Origin: Prevotella vespertina | Lineage (GTDB): Bacteria > Bacteroidota > Bacteroidia > Bacteroidales > Bacteroidaceae | Length of the DNA: 64,000 nucleotides | Reading direction: 5' to 3' | NCBI RefSeq assembly: GCF_009728485.1 | Contig: NZ_VVIQ01000010.1 | Span: 31,729 to 95,728 of the forward strand | In this document: positions 7,096-16,365 of the stretch, in pieces | Layout: each line of letters begins with the position of its first letter | How positions within the stretch are numbered: the first letter of the stretch is position 1 | Position numbers and translations under genes: made by a program | Notes under the pieces: model-generated | The model's input: only the letters and a program-made list of their open reading frames with translations | Databases searched by the model: none | Told to the model about the DNA's origin: nothing

Positions 7096-7614
7096 ATGAA
7101 CAACGAGCATAAAGAGGCTTTGCAGCAGCTGTTGCAGGGGGCTAACGTGAATATTCATCAGTTAGTCGTTGGCGACAGCACACAGACAATTGAAAACCTT
7201 ATCATGGGCGATTGTACGCAGAACTACTACGGCAGCAGCCACGATGAGCCACGCCTTGCTCCTGACGATGAGGAGATAAAGCAGGCGCTGACGGAACTTC
7301 TCGAAGCCAAGACTGACGAGGGCAAGCCGCTGATGAAGACGCAAACGCAGTGGTATGCTGTCTATAGAGTGCTCTATGAATACTGCAACTATCCTAAGAA
7401 GATGACCGATTTTGAAAGGGACATTAACAACAGAATGGGCTTCAAGGAGGCGGAGCCTGCCTGCAGTTACCAATCTTTCAAGAAGGTGCCTACCGACCTG
7501 ACTGACCTCTCTGTTAAGGTGAGCAAGTGGGAGGCTCTCAAGAAGAAGACTCCCGCCTACGAACAGCAATGTATGGTTGCTGAATTCCTACTGAAAAGGC
7601 TAAATCTGACGTAG
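7096..7614 (+). CDS. Uncharacterised partner protein with two QLVxG-TQ repeats
   Basis: A 172-residue protein of unknown function. Residues about 14-48 hold two copies of a motif (HQLVVGDSTQTIE, NLIMGDCTQNYYG) also present at the C-terminus of the upstream coiled-coil protein. Such short beta-type repeats could be an assembly tag joining the two. Residues 55-172 are a compact helical domain (IKQALTELLEAK..., QWYAVYRVLYEYCNYP...) like domains seen in unannotated Bacteroidales proteins. It begins 3 bp after the preceding stop and is followed by a strong terminator, defining a two-gene operon. Confidence 0.7.
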   Translation: MNNEHKEALQQLLQGANVNIHQLVVGDSTQTIENLIMGDCTQNYYGSSHDEPRLAPDDEEIKQALTELLEAKTDEGKPLMKTQTQWYAVYRVLYEYCNYPKKMTDFERDINNRMGFKEAEPACSYQSFKKVPTDLTDLSVKVSKWEALKKKTPAYEQQCMVAEFLLKRLNLT

Positions 7615-7653
7615 GTTTATTCCCCTTTCAGTTCCCTTTTTCCCAATACTATT

Positions 7654-7688
7654 CCCCTTGTACGTTTTTTCGTGCAAGGGGATTTTTT
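7654..7688 (+). terminator. Terminator of the coiled-coil gene pair
   Basis: CCCCTTGTACG pairs with CGTGCAAGGGG around TTTTTT, followed by ATTTTTTAT. A -7-type TATCTTTG at 7695-7702 follows at once and probably starts the next transcript. Confidence 0.85.
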
Positions 7689-7770
7689 ATGCCCTATCTT
7701 TGCATCAGCTAACGAAAGGAAGCCCCGTGGCAATGTCGCTACGCACTATCCTCGGTAAGCAAAAATTATT

Positions 7771-8058
7771 ATGCAAGATTTAGAAAATATCGTTTTCAAG
7801 GTGAAGGCTTTACAGCCAGTAGTAAAAGGAATCAGCCAGCGTGACGGACAAGCTTGGCAACGTCGTGACGTAGTGCTGGAGGCAGAAGAGAATGTTGTCT
7901 ACCCTGACGCATTAGTAGCCACGCTGCACGGCAGTATGATTGAGAAGTTTACCCTCCAAGAGGGCGACCGCCTAAAGGTGAGCCTGCATTATGGCGTCCG
8001 TCAGTGGCAAGACCGCTGGTTCAACGACATCCGTATCATCAAGTTTGAGAGGGTATAG
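7771..8058 (+). CDS. DUF3127 family protein (predicted OB-fold)
   Basis: A 95-residue protein matching the DUF3127 pattern: an N-terminal VFKVKALQPVVKGISQRDGQAWQRRDVVLE, then YPDALVATLHG and a C-terminal VRQWQDRWFNDIRIIKFE. The family is predicted to adopt an OB fold and is often found among phage or mobile-element replication genes, suggesting single-strand DNA binding; no direct function is established. TATCTTTG at 7695-7702 is a likely -7 element. It precedes an unknown gene and the DUF3987 ATPase, consistent with a replication-type module. Confidence 0.75.
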   Translation: MQDLENIVFKVKALQPVVKGISQRDGQAWQRRDVVLEAEENVVYPDALVATLHGSMIEKFTLQEGDRLKVSLHYGVRQWQDRWFNDIRIIKFERV

Positions 8059-8179
8059 CCATCGGGAGGAATAAAAAAAAGAAATAATCATCTGAGTGAA
8101 GTGAGCTGAAGGAAAGTCTCCGGAGAGTAAACGTGGCCACGTTTTCAGACGCTTCTTCCTCACTTAACGAAGAAGAAAA

Positions 8180-8581
8180 ATGAAGAAAAATATTGAAACT
8201 AACGCAGCTTTTATCGAGAACATTAACGAAGTATTTTATGACAATATCTGTATGGACACACAGACTCGCTTCCATACCGACGGCCATATCCAGTTCAAGC
8301 CCTGCCCATGGGAGAGGTCTGTTGTCGTGGCTGGTAGCGAGAAGAAATTCCAAGCATCGGTCAGTGTGCGCGAAGATGGTGAGACGCTTATCCGTCCTTA
8401 TCGCAAGGGTACGGGTAGCCGCTATGAGAAACTCTTTGAGATTCCTTACGCTTGTGTCAAACAGACTTCTCACGACCTTATCGTCAATATCCGATTGCCC
8501 CGAAAACTCGGCATACGTCGCATCGTCACAATGATGAGCGAGATATTTGTTGCCGTAACAGCGTTCGTAGGGGGGATGTAA
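8180..8581 (+). CDS. Hypothetical protein in the DUF3127-DUF3987 cluster
   Basis: This 133-residue protein is not recognised. It is soluble-looking up to about residue 112 (aromatic and basic residues spread through a beta-rich pattern, for example TRFHTDGHIQFKPCPWERSVVV and DLIVNIRLPRKLG) and ends in a short hydrophobic helix (IFVAVTAFVGGM). Met1 has no strong ribosome-binding site. The stop codon (8579-8581) runs directly into the composite repeat at 8581. It lies between the DUF3127 gene and the DUF3987 ATPase on the same strand; a shared role in DNA metabolism is a guess from context. Confidence 0.6.
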   Translation: MKKNIETNAAFIENINEVFYDNICMDTQTRFHTDGHIQFKPCPWERSVVVAGSEKKFQASVSVREDGETLIRPYRKGTGSRYEKLFEIPYACVKQTSHDLIVNIRLPRKLGIRRIVTMMSEIFVAVTAFVGGM

Positions 8582-8722
8582 AGCCCCACCCGACCTCCCC
8601 GAAAGGGGAGGAGGCAAGTTTGCAAGTATTTTGCAGAAAACTATCAGAGAAAGAGCCCTGACTCCTTATCCCTCGTGTGCGCATAGGCACTCTCCCCCCT
8701 TCGGGGGAGCTGGAGGGGGCTT
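8581..8722 (-). repeat. Composite 142-bp repeat, copy 2 (inverted)
   Basis: Near-exact reverse complement of 3431-3572, including the unique core. It begins at the last base of the preceding stop codon. A further GC-rich palindrome follows to about 8790. Confidence 0.85.
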
Positions 8723-8790
8723 CTCTCCCCTCCCTTCGGAGGGTTTGGGGGGCTTCTCTCCTCCCCTTTCGGGGAGGTCGGGTGGGGCTT
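8723..8790. repeat. Additional GC-rich palindromic repeats
   Basis: CTCCCCTCCCTTCGGAGGG and CTCCCCTTTCGGGGAGG units, with a GTCGGGTGGGGCTTC end, filling the spacer up to the DUF3987 gene. Confidence 0.7.
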
Positions 8791-8815
8791 CTTATTAATA
8801 CAAAATTAAAAAACT

Positions 8816-11185
8816 ATGACACAAAACATTGCACTCAACACTTCACGCAACGGCAATAAAGGAATCGTCAGAACGATGACTATCGAAGACTACGACAGAC
8901 TCATTAGAGAGCCGTGGCTAAAGGAACTGATAAACGAAATTCGTACACTACCAGCTGGCGACAAACGGGCTGACGCGCTGAAGGCACAACTGCCGTGGCG
9001 ATGCCCACATTACACCGCCTTCGGGGATAATCACCGTAGGCAAGCAAATCTACTGCCTGAAGCATTCACCTTTCAGACAACTTTCGATGTAGATGACGCT
9101 TCGGTCGTAGAGAAAGCTATCACAGCGGCACGCGAACTTGATAGTAAACCTGGACGTTGGCGCGGCAAGTTATTGCATATGGAATATTCAGCCCGCAAGA
9201 AACTGCATATTGACTTCCGTCTTCCACTCGGTATGACCGTAGAGGAGGCGCAGCAGGCTTATGGCGAGGCTATCGGTGTGCCGTATGACAAATCCTGCAT
9301 CACACCCGAACGCTTTATTTATGTCACATCCATTGACGACGAAATCTATCGTTCGAAAGAATGGTATCAACCCCTCGATGATGACGACCGTGAGATGTAT
9401 GTAGCTGCTTTCCGAGGGCGTGGACTTACGGACGATGGGCGTACGCTTGCCTATCAAATGTCAACGGCAGAAGCTACACACACACCGAAAGAGGAACGCA
9501 CGCACACGCAGCCTACGACCTGCACCGAAAAGCAGTTGCGCATCTTCGACCTCAGTCGTGAAGCTGCAGGCTTAAAGGATGTAGATATCAACCGCATAGG
9601 CTCACGCCACACCTCTCTGCAGGCTATCCTCTCCATTGCAGCCAGCCGACTGATGAGCGAGGAAGAACTCTTGGCAGTGGTGCAGCAGCGCATGCCTGAA
9701 TATGCTAAGGAGCAGGATTGCCGTCAGCTTATCCACGATTTTTATGCGAAATATCACGACGACTCAAAGATTTTCAACGCAACCGTTCAACGTATCAATG
9801 CCCTTGCTGAGCAGGAGGCAGGTGAAGGTGTCTCTAAACTTGAAACAGCCGTAACGAGTGGCTTAATGGACGACCAGACCTTCTCCATACCCACACCGAA
9901 GGCAAAGCCCCAATATGTTGCAGACATCGAGAACGCCATCTTACGTCTGCCTGCACTAAAAGCAACCTTGGCAGGCGTTCCAGAAGGGATGAAGATACCC
10001 GTTCTTTGTGCCATCATGCCACTGGCAGCCGCATACGCTGACAGCGTAACGGTGGAATACTGCGACGGAAAGCGAATGCAGCTGGGACTTATGTCGGTCA
10101 TCGTCGGTCCGCAAGCATCGGGTAAAAGTGCGTGTAAGGAAGCCCTCGACACATGGCTCGAAAAAATGAACGAGGGCGACGAAAAGGCACGAAAGCAGGA
10201 AGACGAATGGAAGGAGAAACGCCGTAACCGAAAGGCTAACGAGAAGGCTCCCGAAGACCCAAGAGTGATGATACGCAACGTGCCAGTTACCATCTCGTGT
10301 TCTACCCTACTGAAACGTATGAAATATGCACAGGGGCACACGCTCTTTTCCTTTGGTGAGGAACTCGACACGCTACGAAAGACAAATGGTGCAGGCTCGT
10401 GGTCGCAGAAGTATGACATCTATCGCCTCGCCTTCGATAATGGTGTATGGGGGCAAGATTACAACTCAGATCAGGCAGAGAGTGGTGTGGTTCCCGTAGC
10501 CTATAATTTCTCTATCCTTGGCACTTACGGTGCCTTCAAAAGATGCTTCAAAAGAGATAATGTTGAAAACGGATTGTCATCGCGCATCTTTATCGCAGAA
10601 ATGCCCGATTCCACTTTTGCCCCTATGCCCCTCTATGGTGAAGAAGTGGAGGGCTTGTCAACTGAAGTTAATGCTGCTGTAACAATGTTGCGCGCTAGCC
10701 ACGGCATTATTGACACCCCCCTATTGCGAGAAGCTATCGGCGAGTGGGTGGAACGGAAAAGAATAGAGGCAATGGCTGATGGCGACATCGTCAAAGACAC
10801 CTATCGTAAGCGTGCAGCCGTCATTGGCTTTCGTTGTGGCGTTATTGCCCGTCTGCTGATGGGTGAAGAGAACGAGAAGGTGCTGGAATTTGCCCGCTTG
10901 ATTGCTGAATATATTTTGGAGAAACAATGTAACTTCTTCGGTGAAGCATTACTCTGTGAATATAAGTCGGCTGAACAAGAAATGGGAAAATATTCGGCAA
11001 ACGGATGTATTTTTGACAAACTTCCACCTGTTTTCACCATCAACGACCTGCAAAAAGAAAAGGGTTCTACTGTGACCAGAAACGTAATCAACAACATCAT
11101 CTATCGATGGAAGAAGAGTGGATGGATTGAAAAGAAAGAGGAAGGCAAATGGATGAAAACGACCCAAGATAAATATAAGGTGTAA
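8816..11185 (+). CDS. VirE_N/DUF3987 primase-helicase-like protein
   Basis: A 789-residue protein. The N-terminal part (about 1-230) resembles the BT4734/VirE N-terminal domain (RLPLGMTVEEAQQAYGEAIG..., FIYVTSIDDEIYR), related to primase catalytic domains. Residues about 370-780 match DUF3987, a P-loop ATPase with Walker A GPQASGKS near 437-444, then ILGTYGAFKRCF and LSSRIFIAEMP. Such proteins occur in prophages and integrative elements and as domesticated genes beside HU-like, smalltalk and amidase genes. A priming or unwinding role is plausible but unproven. The preceding 230 bp is solid repeat sequence. The ORF is intact, with no frameshift. Confidence 0.85.
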   Translation: MTQNIALNTSRNGNKGIVRTMTIEDYDRLIREPWLKELINEIRTLPAGDKRADALKAQLPWRCPHYTAFGDNHRRQANLLPEAFTFQTTFDVDDASVVEKAITAARELDSKPGRWRGKLLHMEYSARKKLHIDFRLPLGMTVEEAQQAYGEAIGVPYDKSCITPERFIYVTSIDDEIYRSKEWYQPLDDDDREMYVAAFRGRGLTDDGRTLAYQMSTAEATHTPKEERTHTQPTTCTEKQLRIFDLSREAAGLKDVDINRIGSRHTSLQAILSIAASRLMSEEELLAVVQQRMPEYAKEQDCRQLIHDFYAKYHDDSKIFNATVQRINALAEQEAGEGVSKLETAVTSGLMDDQTFSIPTPKAKPQYVADIENAILRLPALKATLAGVPEGMKIPVLCAIMPLAAAYADSVTVEYCDGKRMQLGLMSVIVGPQASGKSACKEALDTWLEKMNEGDEKARKQEDEWKEKRRNRKANEKAPEDPRVMIRNVPVTISCSTLLKRMKYAQGHTLFSFGEELDTLRKTNGAGSWSQKYDIYRLAFDNGVWGQDYNSDQAESGVVPVAYNFSILGTYGAFKRCFKRDNVENGLSSRIFIAEMPDSTFAPMPLYGEEVEGLSTEVNAAVTMLRASHGIIDTPLLREAIGEWVERKRIEAMADGDIVKDTYRKRAAVIGFRCGVIARLLMGEENEKVLEFARLIAEYILEKQCNFFGEALLCEYKSAEQEMGKYSANGCIFDKLPPVFTINDLQKEKGSTVTRNVINNIIYRWKKSGWIEKKEEGKWMKTTQDKYKV

Positions 11186-11250
11186 ACACTTTTAATCGTG
11201 TCATGTAATATTTATTATAATCTGTAAACTCTCTATTAGCAATCACAAAA

Positions 11251-11345
11251 TCACAATCATAAAATCACAAAATCGAAAAACAAAACAAAATCAAAAATCA
11301 CAATCATAAAATCACAAAATCACAATCATAAAATCACAAATCAAA
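11251..11345. repeat. A-rich direct repeats (TCACAATCATAAAATCACAA)
   Basis: The unit begins at 11251, 11298 and 11320; the last two are 22 bp apart and the first 47 bp before. It fills the spacer between the DUF3987 and DUF5675 genes. Confidence 0.75.
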
Positions 11346-11358
11346 TTAAGTCAACGCT

Positions 11359-11790
11359 ATGGAAATAAAATTAATAAGACAATATTACCAGAAGAAATAT
11401 ACTATCGGACGTTTATATGTCAATAATTATTTTTTCTCTGACACCCTCGAACCTCCCTCAAAGCGTCTGTCAGAAAAGTGTTCATTGAAAACGATTAAGA
11501 AAGTGAAAGGCGAGGGTTTTAGAGCTATCCCCACAGGGCGTTATCGCATCCTCATCACTCGTAGCCAACGATTCGGAAAATGGTTGCCGCTACTGCTGAA
11601 TGTGAAGGGATTTGAGGGGATAAGGATTCATGCGGGGAATAAGCCAGAAGATACGAGGGGCTGCATCCTCCTCGGTTTCAACCGCCGCAAAGGCTATGTG
11701 CTGGACTCTACGCAGTGTGTCCAACAGCTGATGCGCAGGATGACGGAGGCTATGGAGAAAGGAGAAAAAGTGTTTGTGAAAGTGAAGTAG
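11359..11790 (+). CDS. DUF5675 family protein
   Basis: This 143-residue protein matches DUF5675: an N-terminal IRQYYQKKYTIGRLYVNNYFFSDTLEPP, then GFRAIPTGRYRILITRSQRFG, and a GIRIHAGNKPEDTRGCILLGF block (about residues 90-110) whose His, Asp and Cys resemble the L,D-transpeptidase HxG...RGC arrangement. The family is common in phage lysis regions and beside HU/smalltalk/VirE clusters, where other genomes have an amidase. Cell-wall processing is therefore suspected, not shown. It has no signal peptide. A dispersed repeat begins immediately after the stop. Confidence 0.8.
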   Translation: MEIKLIRQYYQKKYTIGRLYVNNYFFSDTLEPPSKRLSEKCSLKTIKKVKGEGFRAIPTGRYRILITRSQRFGKWLPLLLNVKGFEGIRIHAGNKPEDTRGCILLGFNRRKGYVLDSTQCVQQLMRRMTEAMEKGEKVFVKVK

Positions 11791-11863
11791 CCCCACCCGA
11801 CCTCTACAGCCTCACCCCCAACCCCTCTCCGAGTGGAGAGGGGAGTGATTAGTGAGATACCCC
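11791..11863 (+). repeat. GC-rich dispersed repeat abutting a stop codon
   Basis: CCCCACCCGACCTC, then AACCCCTCTCCGAGTGG and AGAGGGGAGTGATTAG, and GTGAGATACCCC. The CCCCTCTCCGA...GGAGAGGGG part recurs at 39296-39334 and GATACCCC is the inverse of the 4004 repeat start. Confidence 0.75.
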
Positions 11864-12070
11864 ACCAGTGTTGCTGTCATTCTGTCGTTTACATCTGTCA
11901 TTCTGTCATTTTGTTTTCATAGGCACATCATTTGAGATAATGGGTTACAGAATTAGCAAAAAAAGTAAGAAATAATCGGGAGGCTGATGATGAATAATTA
12001 GGTGATTGAAAAACGTCTGGTTAGAAATGATTAGAGGAACGATAAGAAAATAAGAAAGGAGATTTGAAGA

Positions 12071-14659
12071 ATGACATTTGATAAATTTACAATTAAAGCG
12101 CAAGAGGCTGTTCAGAGTGCGATAAATATTGCACAGAGAAATGGGCAGCAAACCATTGAGCCAGTGCATATTTTGGCTGGTGTGATGGAAAAGGGAAAGG
12201 ACGTGATTAATTACGTCTTCCAGAAATTAGGTGTGAACGCACAAGCTGTGGAGAGTGCCATTCAGAATGAGATGAGCCACTTACCGAAAGTATCTGGTGG
12301 TGAACCTTATCTCTCTTCTGAAACCAATCAGGTAATGCAACGCACGATGGATATTTCGCAGAAAATGGGCGATGAGTTTGTAAGCATTGAACCGATGTTG
12401 CTCGCTCTGTTGGCTGTAAATTCCACCGCAAGTCGGATATTGAAAGATGCGGGTTGCACAGAGAAAGAAATGACAGCTGCAATTAATGATCTTAGACAAG
12501 GACAGAAGGTGCAGTCGCAAAGTGGTGACGAGAACTATCAATCATTACAGAAATATGCTCGCAACCTTATAGAAGATGCACGTGCTGGCAAGCTCGACCC
12601 AGTGATTGGTCGTGATGAGGAGATTCGAAGAGTATTGCAGATTCTGTCTCGTCGTACAAAGAATAACCCTATCCTCATTGGTGAGCCAGGTACTGGTAAG
12701 ACCGCTATTGTTGAAGGTTTGGCAGAGCGAATCGTTCGTGGTGATGTGCCAGAAAACTTGAAAGATAAGCAACTCTATTCATTGGATATGGGTGCGATGT
12801 TGGCTGGTGCTAAGTATAAAGGTGAGTTCGAGGAGCGATTGAAGAGTGTGGTTAAGGAAGTGATGCAGGCTGATGGTAATATCATCCTCTTCATCGATGA
12901 AATTCACACATTGGTCGGTGCTGGTGGTGGCGAAGGTGCTATGGATGCAGCTAACATTTTGAAGCCAGCTTTGGCACGTGGCGAGTTGAGAGCTATCGGT
13001 GCAACAACCCTGAATGAATATCAGAAATATTTTGAGAAAGATAAGGCACTTGAGCGTCGTTTCCAAACAGTTATGGTGGATGAGCCAGACGAATTGGACG
13101 CCATCTCTATCCTTCGTGGATTGAAGGAGCGTTATGAGAACCATCACAAGGTTCGTATTCAAGACGATGCTTGTATAGCAGCTGTAAAACTTTCTGAGCG
13201 TTATATATCAGATCGTTTCTTACCTGATAAGGCTATCGACTTGATGGATGAGGCAGCAGCAAAACTACGTATGGAGCGTGATTCTGTTCCAGAGGAGTTG
13301 GATGAGATTACTCGTCGTTTGAAACAACTGGAGATTGAGCGTGAGGCGATTAAACGGGAAGACGATAAGGAAAAGATTGCACAACTCGACAAGGAGATTG
13401 CCGAACTCAAAGAGCAGGAACATAGTTTCCGTGCTAAGTGGGAAGGCGAGCGTGGATTGGTGAATAAGATTCAACAAGACAAGCAAGAGATTGAGCAGCT
13501 CAAGTATGAGGCTGATCGTGCCGAGCGTGAGGGCAATTACGAGCGTGTTGCAGAGATTCGTTACTCTCGTTTGAAACAACTGGAGGATGATATCAAGAAT
13601 ATTCAACAGCAGTTGCAAGCAACACAAGGCGGTGAGGCGATGGTGCGTGAGGAAGTTACTGCGGATGATATAGCTGAGGTGGTAAGTCGCTGGACGGGTA
13701 TTCCTGTCACCCGAATGTTACAGAGTGAGAAGGATAAACTACTCCACTTGGAGGATGAGTTGCACAAGCGTGTCATCGGTCAAGACGAGGCAATTACCGC
13801 CGTTGCAGACGCAGTTCGTCGTTCACGTGCAGGTTTGCAAGACCCAAAGAAACCTATTGCTTCCTTCATCTTCTTAGGTACAACAGGTACAGGTAAGACG
13901 GAGTTGGCAAAGGCATTGGCTGATTATCTCTTCAATGACGAGTCAATGATGACGCGAATTGATATGAGTGAGTATCAAGAGAAGTTCAGTGTAACACGCC
14001 TCATCGGTGCGCCTCCGGGGTACGTTGGTTATGACGAGGGTGGTCAGTTGACTGAGGCTGTACGCCGCAAACCTTACTCAGTGGTTCTCTTTGATGAGAT
14101 TGAGAAGGCACATCCAGACGTATTCAATATTCTTTTACAGGTATTGGACGATGGTCGATTGACAGATAATAAGGGTCGCACGGTGAACTTCAAGAATACG
14201 ATTATCATCATGACGTCTAACCTCGGTTCGCAATATATCCAACAGCAGTTTGAACATCTTAACGATACAAATCGTGAGGAAGTAATCGACAAGGCAAAAG
14301 TTGCGGTAATGGATATGTTGAAGAAGACGATACGTCCAGAGTTCCTCAATCGTATTGACGAGACAATTATGTTCTTGCCATTGACAAAGGAGCAGATTGG
14401 TGGTGTTGTTCGTTTGCAACTCGAAAGAGTTAAGGAAATGTTGGAACCACAAGGTATCAATCTCGAATGGACCGACCCAGCCATCAACTATCTTTCAGAT
14501 GTTGGCTACGATCCAGAGTTTGGTGCACGACCCGTAAAGCGTGCTATCCAACGTTATGTATTGAACGACCTCAGTAAGTCATTGCTTGCAGGTACTGTCA
14601 ATCGTGACAAACCAGTAGTCATTGATTGCTTTGGCGAGGGCTTAGTATTTAGAAACTAA
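12071..14659 (+). CDS. clpB: ATP-dependent disaggregase ClpB
   Basis: At 862 residues this is full-length ClpB. It has the N-domain (1-145), first AAA+ domain with Walker A GEPGTGKT (204-211) and [10 protein letters not shown], the long coiled-coil middle domain (about 405-525), and second AAA+ domain with GTTGTGKT (about 605) and [11 protein letters not shown], then the C-terminal domain ending near [12 protein letters not shown]. It dissolves protein aggregates with the DnaK system in the cytoplasm. It is transcribed alone: a 280-bp spacer lies upstream, and a hairpin shared with the convergent rlmD-like gene lies downstream. No clear -33/-7 or CIRCE-like element was seen upstream. Confidence 0.98.
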   Translation: MTFDKFTIKAQEAVQSAINIAQRNGQQTIEPVHILAGVMEKGKDVINYVFQKLGVNAQAVESAIQNEMSHLPKVSGGEPYLSSETNQVMQRTMDISQKMGDEFVSIEPMLLALLAVNSTASRILKDAGCTEKEMTAAINDLRQGQKVQSQSGDENYQSLQKYARNLIEDARAGKLDPVIGRDEEIRRVLQILSRRTKNNPILIGEPGTGKTAIVEGLAERIVRGDVPENLKDKQLYSLDMGAMLAGAKYKGEFEERLKSVVKEVMQADGNIILFIDEIHTLVGAGGGEGAMDAANILKPALARGELRAIGATTLNEYQKYFEKDKALERRFQTVMVDEPDELDAISILRGLKERYENHHKVRIQDDACIAAVKLSERYISDRFLPDKAIDLMDEAAAKLRMERDSVPEELDEITRRLKQLEIEREAIKREDDKEKIAQLDKEIAELKEQEHSFRAKWEGERGLVNKIQQDKQEIEQLKYEADRAEREGNYERVAEIRYSRLKQLEDDIKNIQQQLQATQGGEAMVREEVTADDIAEVVSRWTGIPVTRMLQSEKDKLLHLEDELHKRVIGQDEAITAVADAVRRSRAGLQDPKKPIASFIFLGTTGTGKTELAKALADYLFNDESMMTRIDMSEYQEKFSVTRLIGAPPGYVGYDEGGQLTEAVRRKPYSVVLFDEIEKAHPDVFNILLQVLDDGRLTDNKGRTVNFKNTIIIMTSNLGSQYIQQQFEHLNDTNREEVIDKAKVAVMDMLKKTIRPEFLNRIDETIMFLPLTKEQIGGVVRLQLERVKEMLEPQGINLEWTDPAINYLSDVGYDPEFGARPVKRAIQRYVLNDLSKSLLAGTVNRDKPVVIDCFGEGLVFRN

Positions 14660-14684
14660 TATTAAGGAGTGTGACTTATATGAA

Positions 14685-14722
14685 AAGAGCCTCCTTCGGA
14701 AAGGGTGGAGGCTCTTCTTTTA
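14685..14722. terminator. Bidirectional terminator between clpB and the rlmD-like gene
   Basis: Ten-base stem AAGAGCCTCC/GGAGGCTCTT (14685-14694, 14707-14716) with T-rich sequence after it and A-rich sequence before it, between convergent genes. Confidence 0.85.
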
Positions 14723-14734
14723 TTCAATCGGTAA

Positions 14735-16159
14735 TTATCGCTTTTCTAATAGAACCACATTTTCAACGTGTGGCGTGTGTGGGAACATATCAACGGGTTG
14801 AACGGCGGCTACCTTATAATCTGCATCAAGCAAAGCTAAATCTCGTGCTTGTGTTGCTGGGTTACAACTAACGTAAACAATTCGTTTAGGACTTGCCCCA
14901 AGGATGACGTTAACAACGTCAGGATGCATACCAGCACGTGGTGGGTCTGTGATGATAACATCAGGGCGACCATGCTTTTGGATAAACTCTTCGGTGAGAA
15001 TATCTTTCATATCGCCAGCATAGAAGAGCGTATTATCAATGTTATTGACGTTGGAATTGACCTTTGCATCTTCAATCGCTTCGGGAACATACTCGATACC
15101 AATCACCTTACGAGCTTTCTTAGCAACGAAGTTGGCGATTGTTCCCGTTCCTGTGTAGAGATCGTAAACAAGCTCATCTCCCGTAAGATTGGCAAATTCT
15201 CTAGCAACAGAATAAAGATGATAAGCCTGTTCGGTGTTCGTTTGATAGAAACTCTTTGGACCTACCTTGAACTTCAGGTCTTCCATCGTTTCAAAGATAT
15301 GGTCATTACCTTTATAAAGCGTTAGTTCTAAGTCGTTAAACGTATCGTTTCCCTTCTGATTATCGACATAAAAAAGAGAGGTTATTTGTGGAAAATTCTC
15401 AGCAATATGCTGCATGAGAGCCTTTGCTCGCTCGTCATCTCCCTCTTCATCGTAATGGAATTGTACGAGCAACATCCACTCACCCGTATTAGAGTTACGA
15501 AGCATGAGGTCACGTAATAAACCATGTTGAGCGCGGATGTCATAGAATGTCATTCCCGTTTCTAAAGCATAGTCACGAATATCATTGCGTATCTCGTTAC
15601 AAAGATTATCCATGAGCCAGCACTTCTCAATAGGGTAAATCTTATCGAAGCTGCCCGTTATATGGAATCCAATGGCACCACCTGATAGCCCGACACCTTC
15701 AGGTAACGCAGCTAATTCTTCGGCGGTGTACCATCGTTTATTGGCACAACCAAACTCTAGCTTATTGCGGTATTCCTTTGTGTGGACAGAACCCATGATA
15801 GGTCGGAACTCAGGAAGCTCAACCTTTCCAATGCGGCTCAGTTGATCATAAACCTGCTGCTGCTTTGCCTTTAATTGTTCGCTGTAAGGTAAGTTCTGCC
15901 ATTTACATCCGCCACAGATACCAAAGTGTTCGCACATAGGTTCTTCACGCACATTGCTCTTGCTGATAAATCGAATGACGGTAGCCTCGCAATAACTACG
16001 TTTCTTCTTTCGAACTTGCAAGTCGACGATGTCACCAGGAACAACAAATGGAACAAAGACAACCTTGTCTTCAACGTGTGCAACACACTTTCCTTCGGCA
16101 GCAACTGCCTCTATAGTGACATTCTCAAATATAGGAAATGGCTTTCTCTTTCTACTCAT
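14735..16159 (-). CDS. rlmD: 23S rRNA (uracil-5-)-methyltransferase, RumA/RlmD type
   Basis: A 474-residue protein with an N-terminal TRAM-like domain (about 8-60), an iron-sulphur cysteine cluster (CEHFGICGGCKWQ, near 80-95), a SAM-binding DLYTGTGTIANFV motif (near 320) and the catalytic YVSCNPATQARDL (near 425), the marks of RNA m5U methyltransferases. It probably methylates a 23S rRNA uridine; Bacteroidetes enzymes of this group may act on more than one site. I prefer Met at 16159 (MSRKRK) over 16183, because TAACTTTG at 16188-16181 is a likely -7 element that the longer start would overlap. It converges with clpB. Confidence 0.9.
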   Translation of the reverse strand: MSRKRKPFPIFENVTIEAVAAEGKCVAHVEDKVVFVPFVVPGDIVDLQVRKKKRSYCEATVIRFISKSNVREEPMCEHFGICGGCKWQNLPYSEQLKAKQQQVYDQLSRIGKVELPEFRPIMGSVHTKEYRNKLEFGCANKRWYTAEELAALPEGVGLSGGAIGFHITGSFDKIYPIEKCWLMDNLCNEIRNDIRDYALETGMTFYDIRAQHGLLRDLMLRNSNTGEWMLLVQFHYDEEGDDERAKALMQHIAENFPQITSLFYVDNQKGNDTFNDLELTLYKGNDHIFETMEDLKFKVGPKSFYQTNTEQAYHLYSVAREFANLTGDELVYDLYTGTGTIANFVAKKARKVIGIEYVPEAIEDAKVNSNVNNIDNTLFYAGDMKDILTEEFIQKHGRPDVIITDPPRAGMHPDVVNVILGASPKRIVYVSCNPATQARDLALLDADYKVAAVQPVDMFPHTPHVENVVLLEKR

Positions 16160-16291
16160 AAATTGTTTTGTATTTGGCTGCAAAGTTACTAAAAAAATCT
16201 AGTATGCGTCGTTGTGCCTATCTTTATTGTGTATGTGTGTTCGCTAACAAGATGAAAATGTAAGGTAGAGATTACATTATTCATTGAAAAG

Positions 16292-16323
16292 TTTGTCACT
16301 TTACCTAATTATTGGTATATTTG
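16292..16323 (+). promoter_or_regulatory. Promoter of ppdK
   Basis: TTTG at 16292-16295, a 20 bp spacer and a perfect TATATTTG at 16316-16323. The start codon is 43 bp further on. Confidence 0.85.
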
Positions 16324-16365
16324 CACGTAGAGATAAATAACTAAAATACATTATCAATTATAATT

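Noticed and set aside
11870..11930. CTGTCATTCTGTC repeats before clpB
   Set aside because: Only two copies, 21 bp apart; too few to list as an array.
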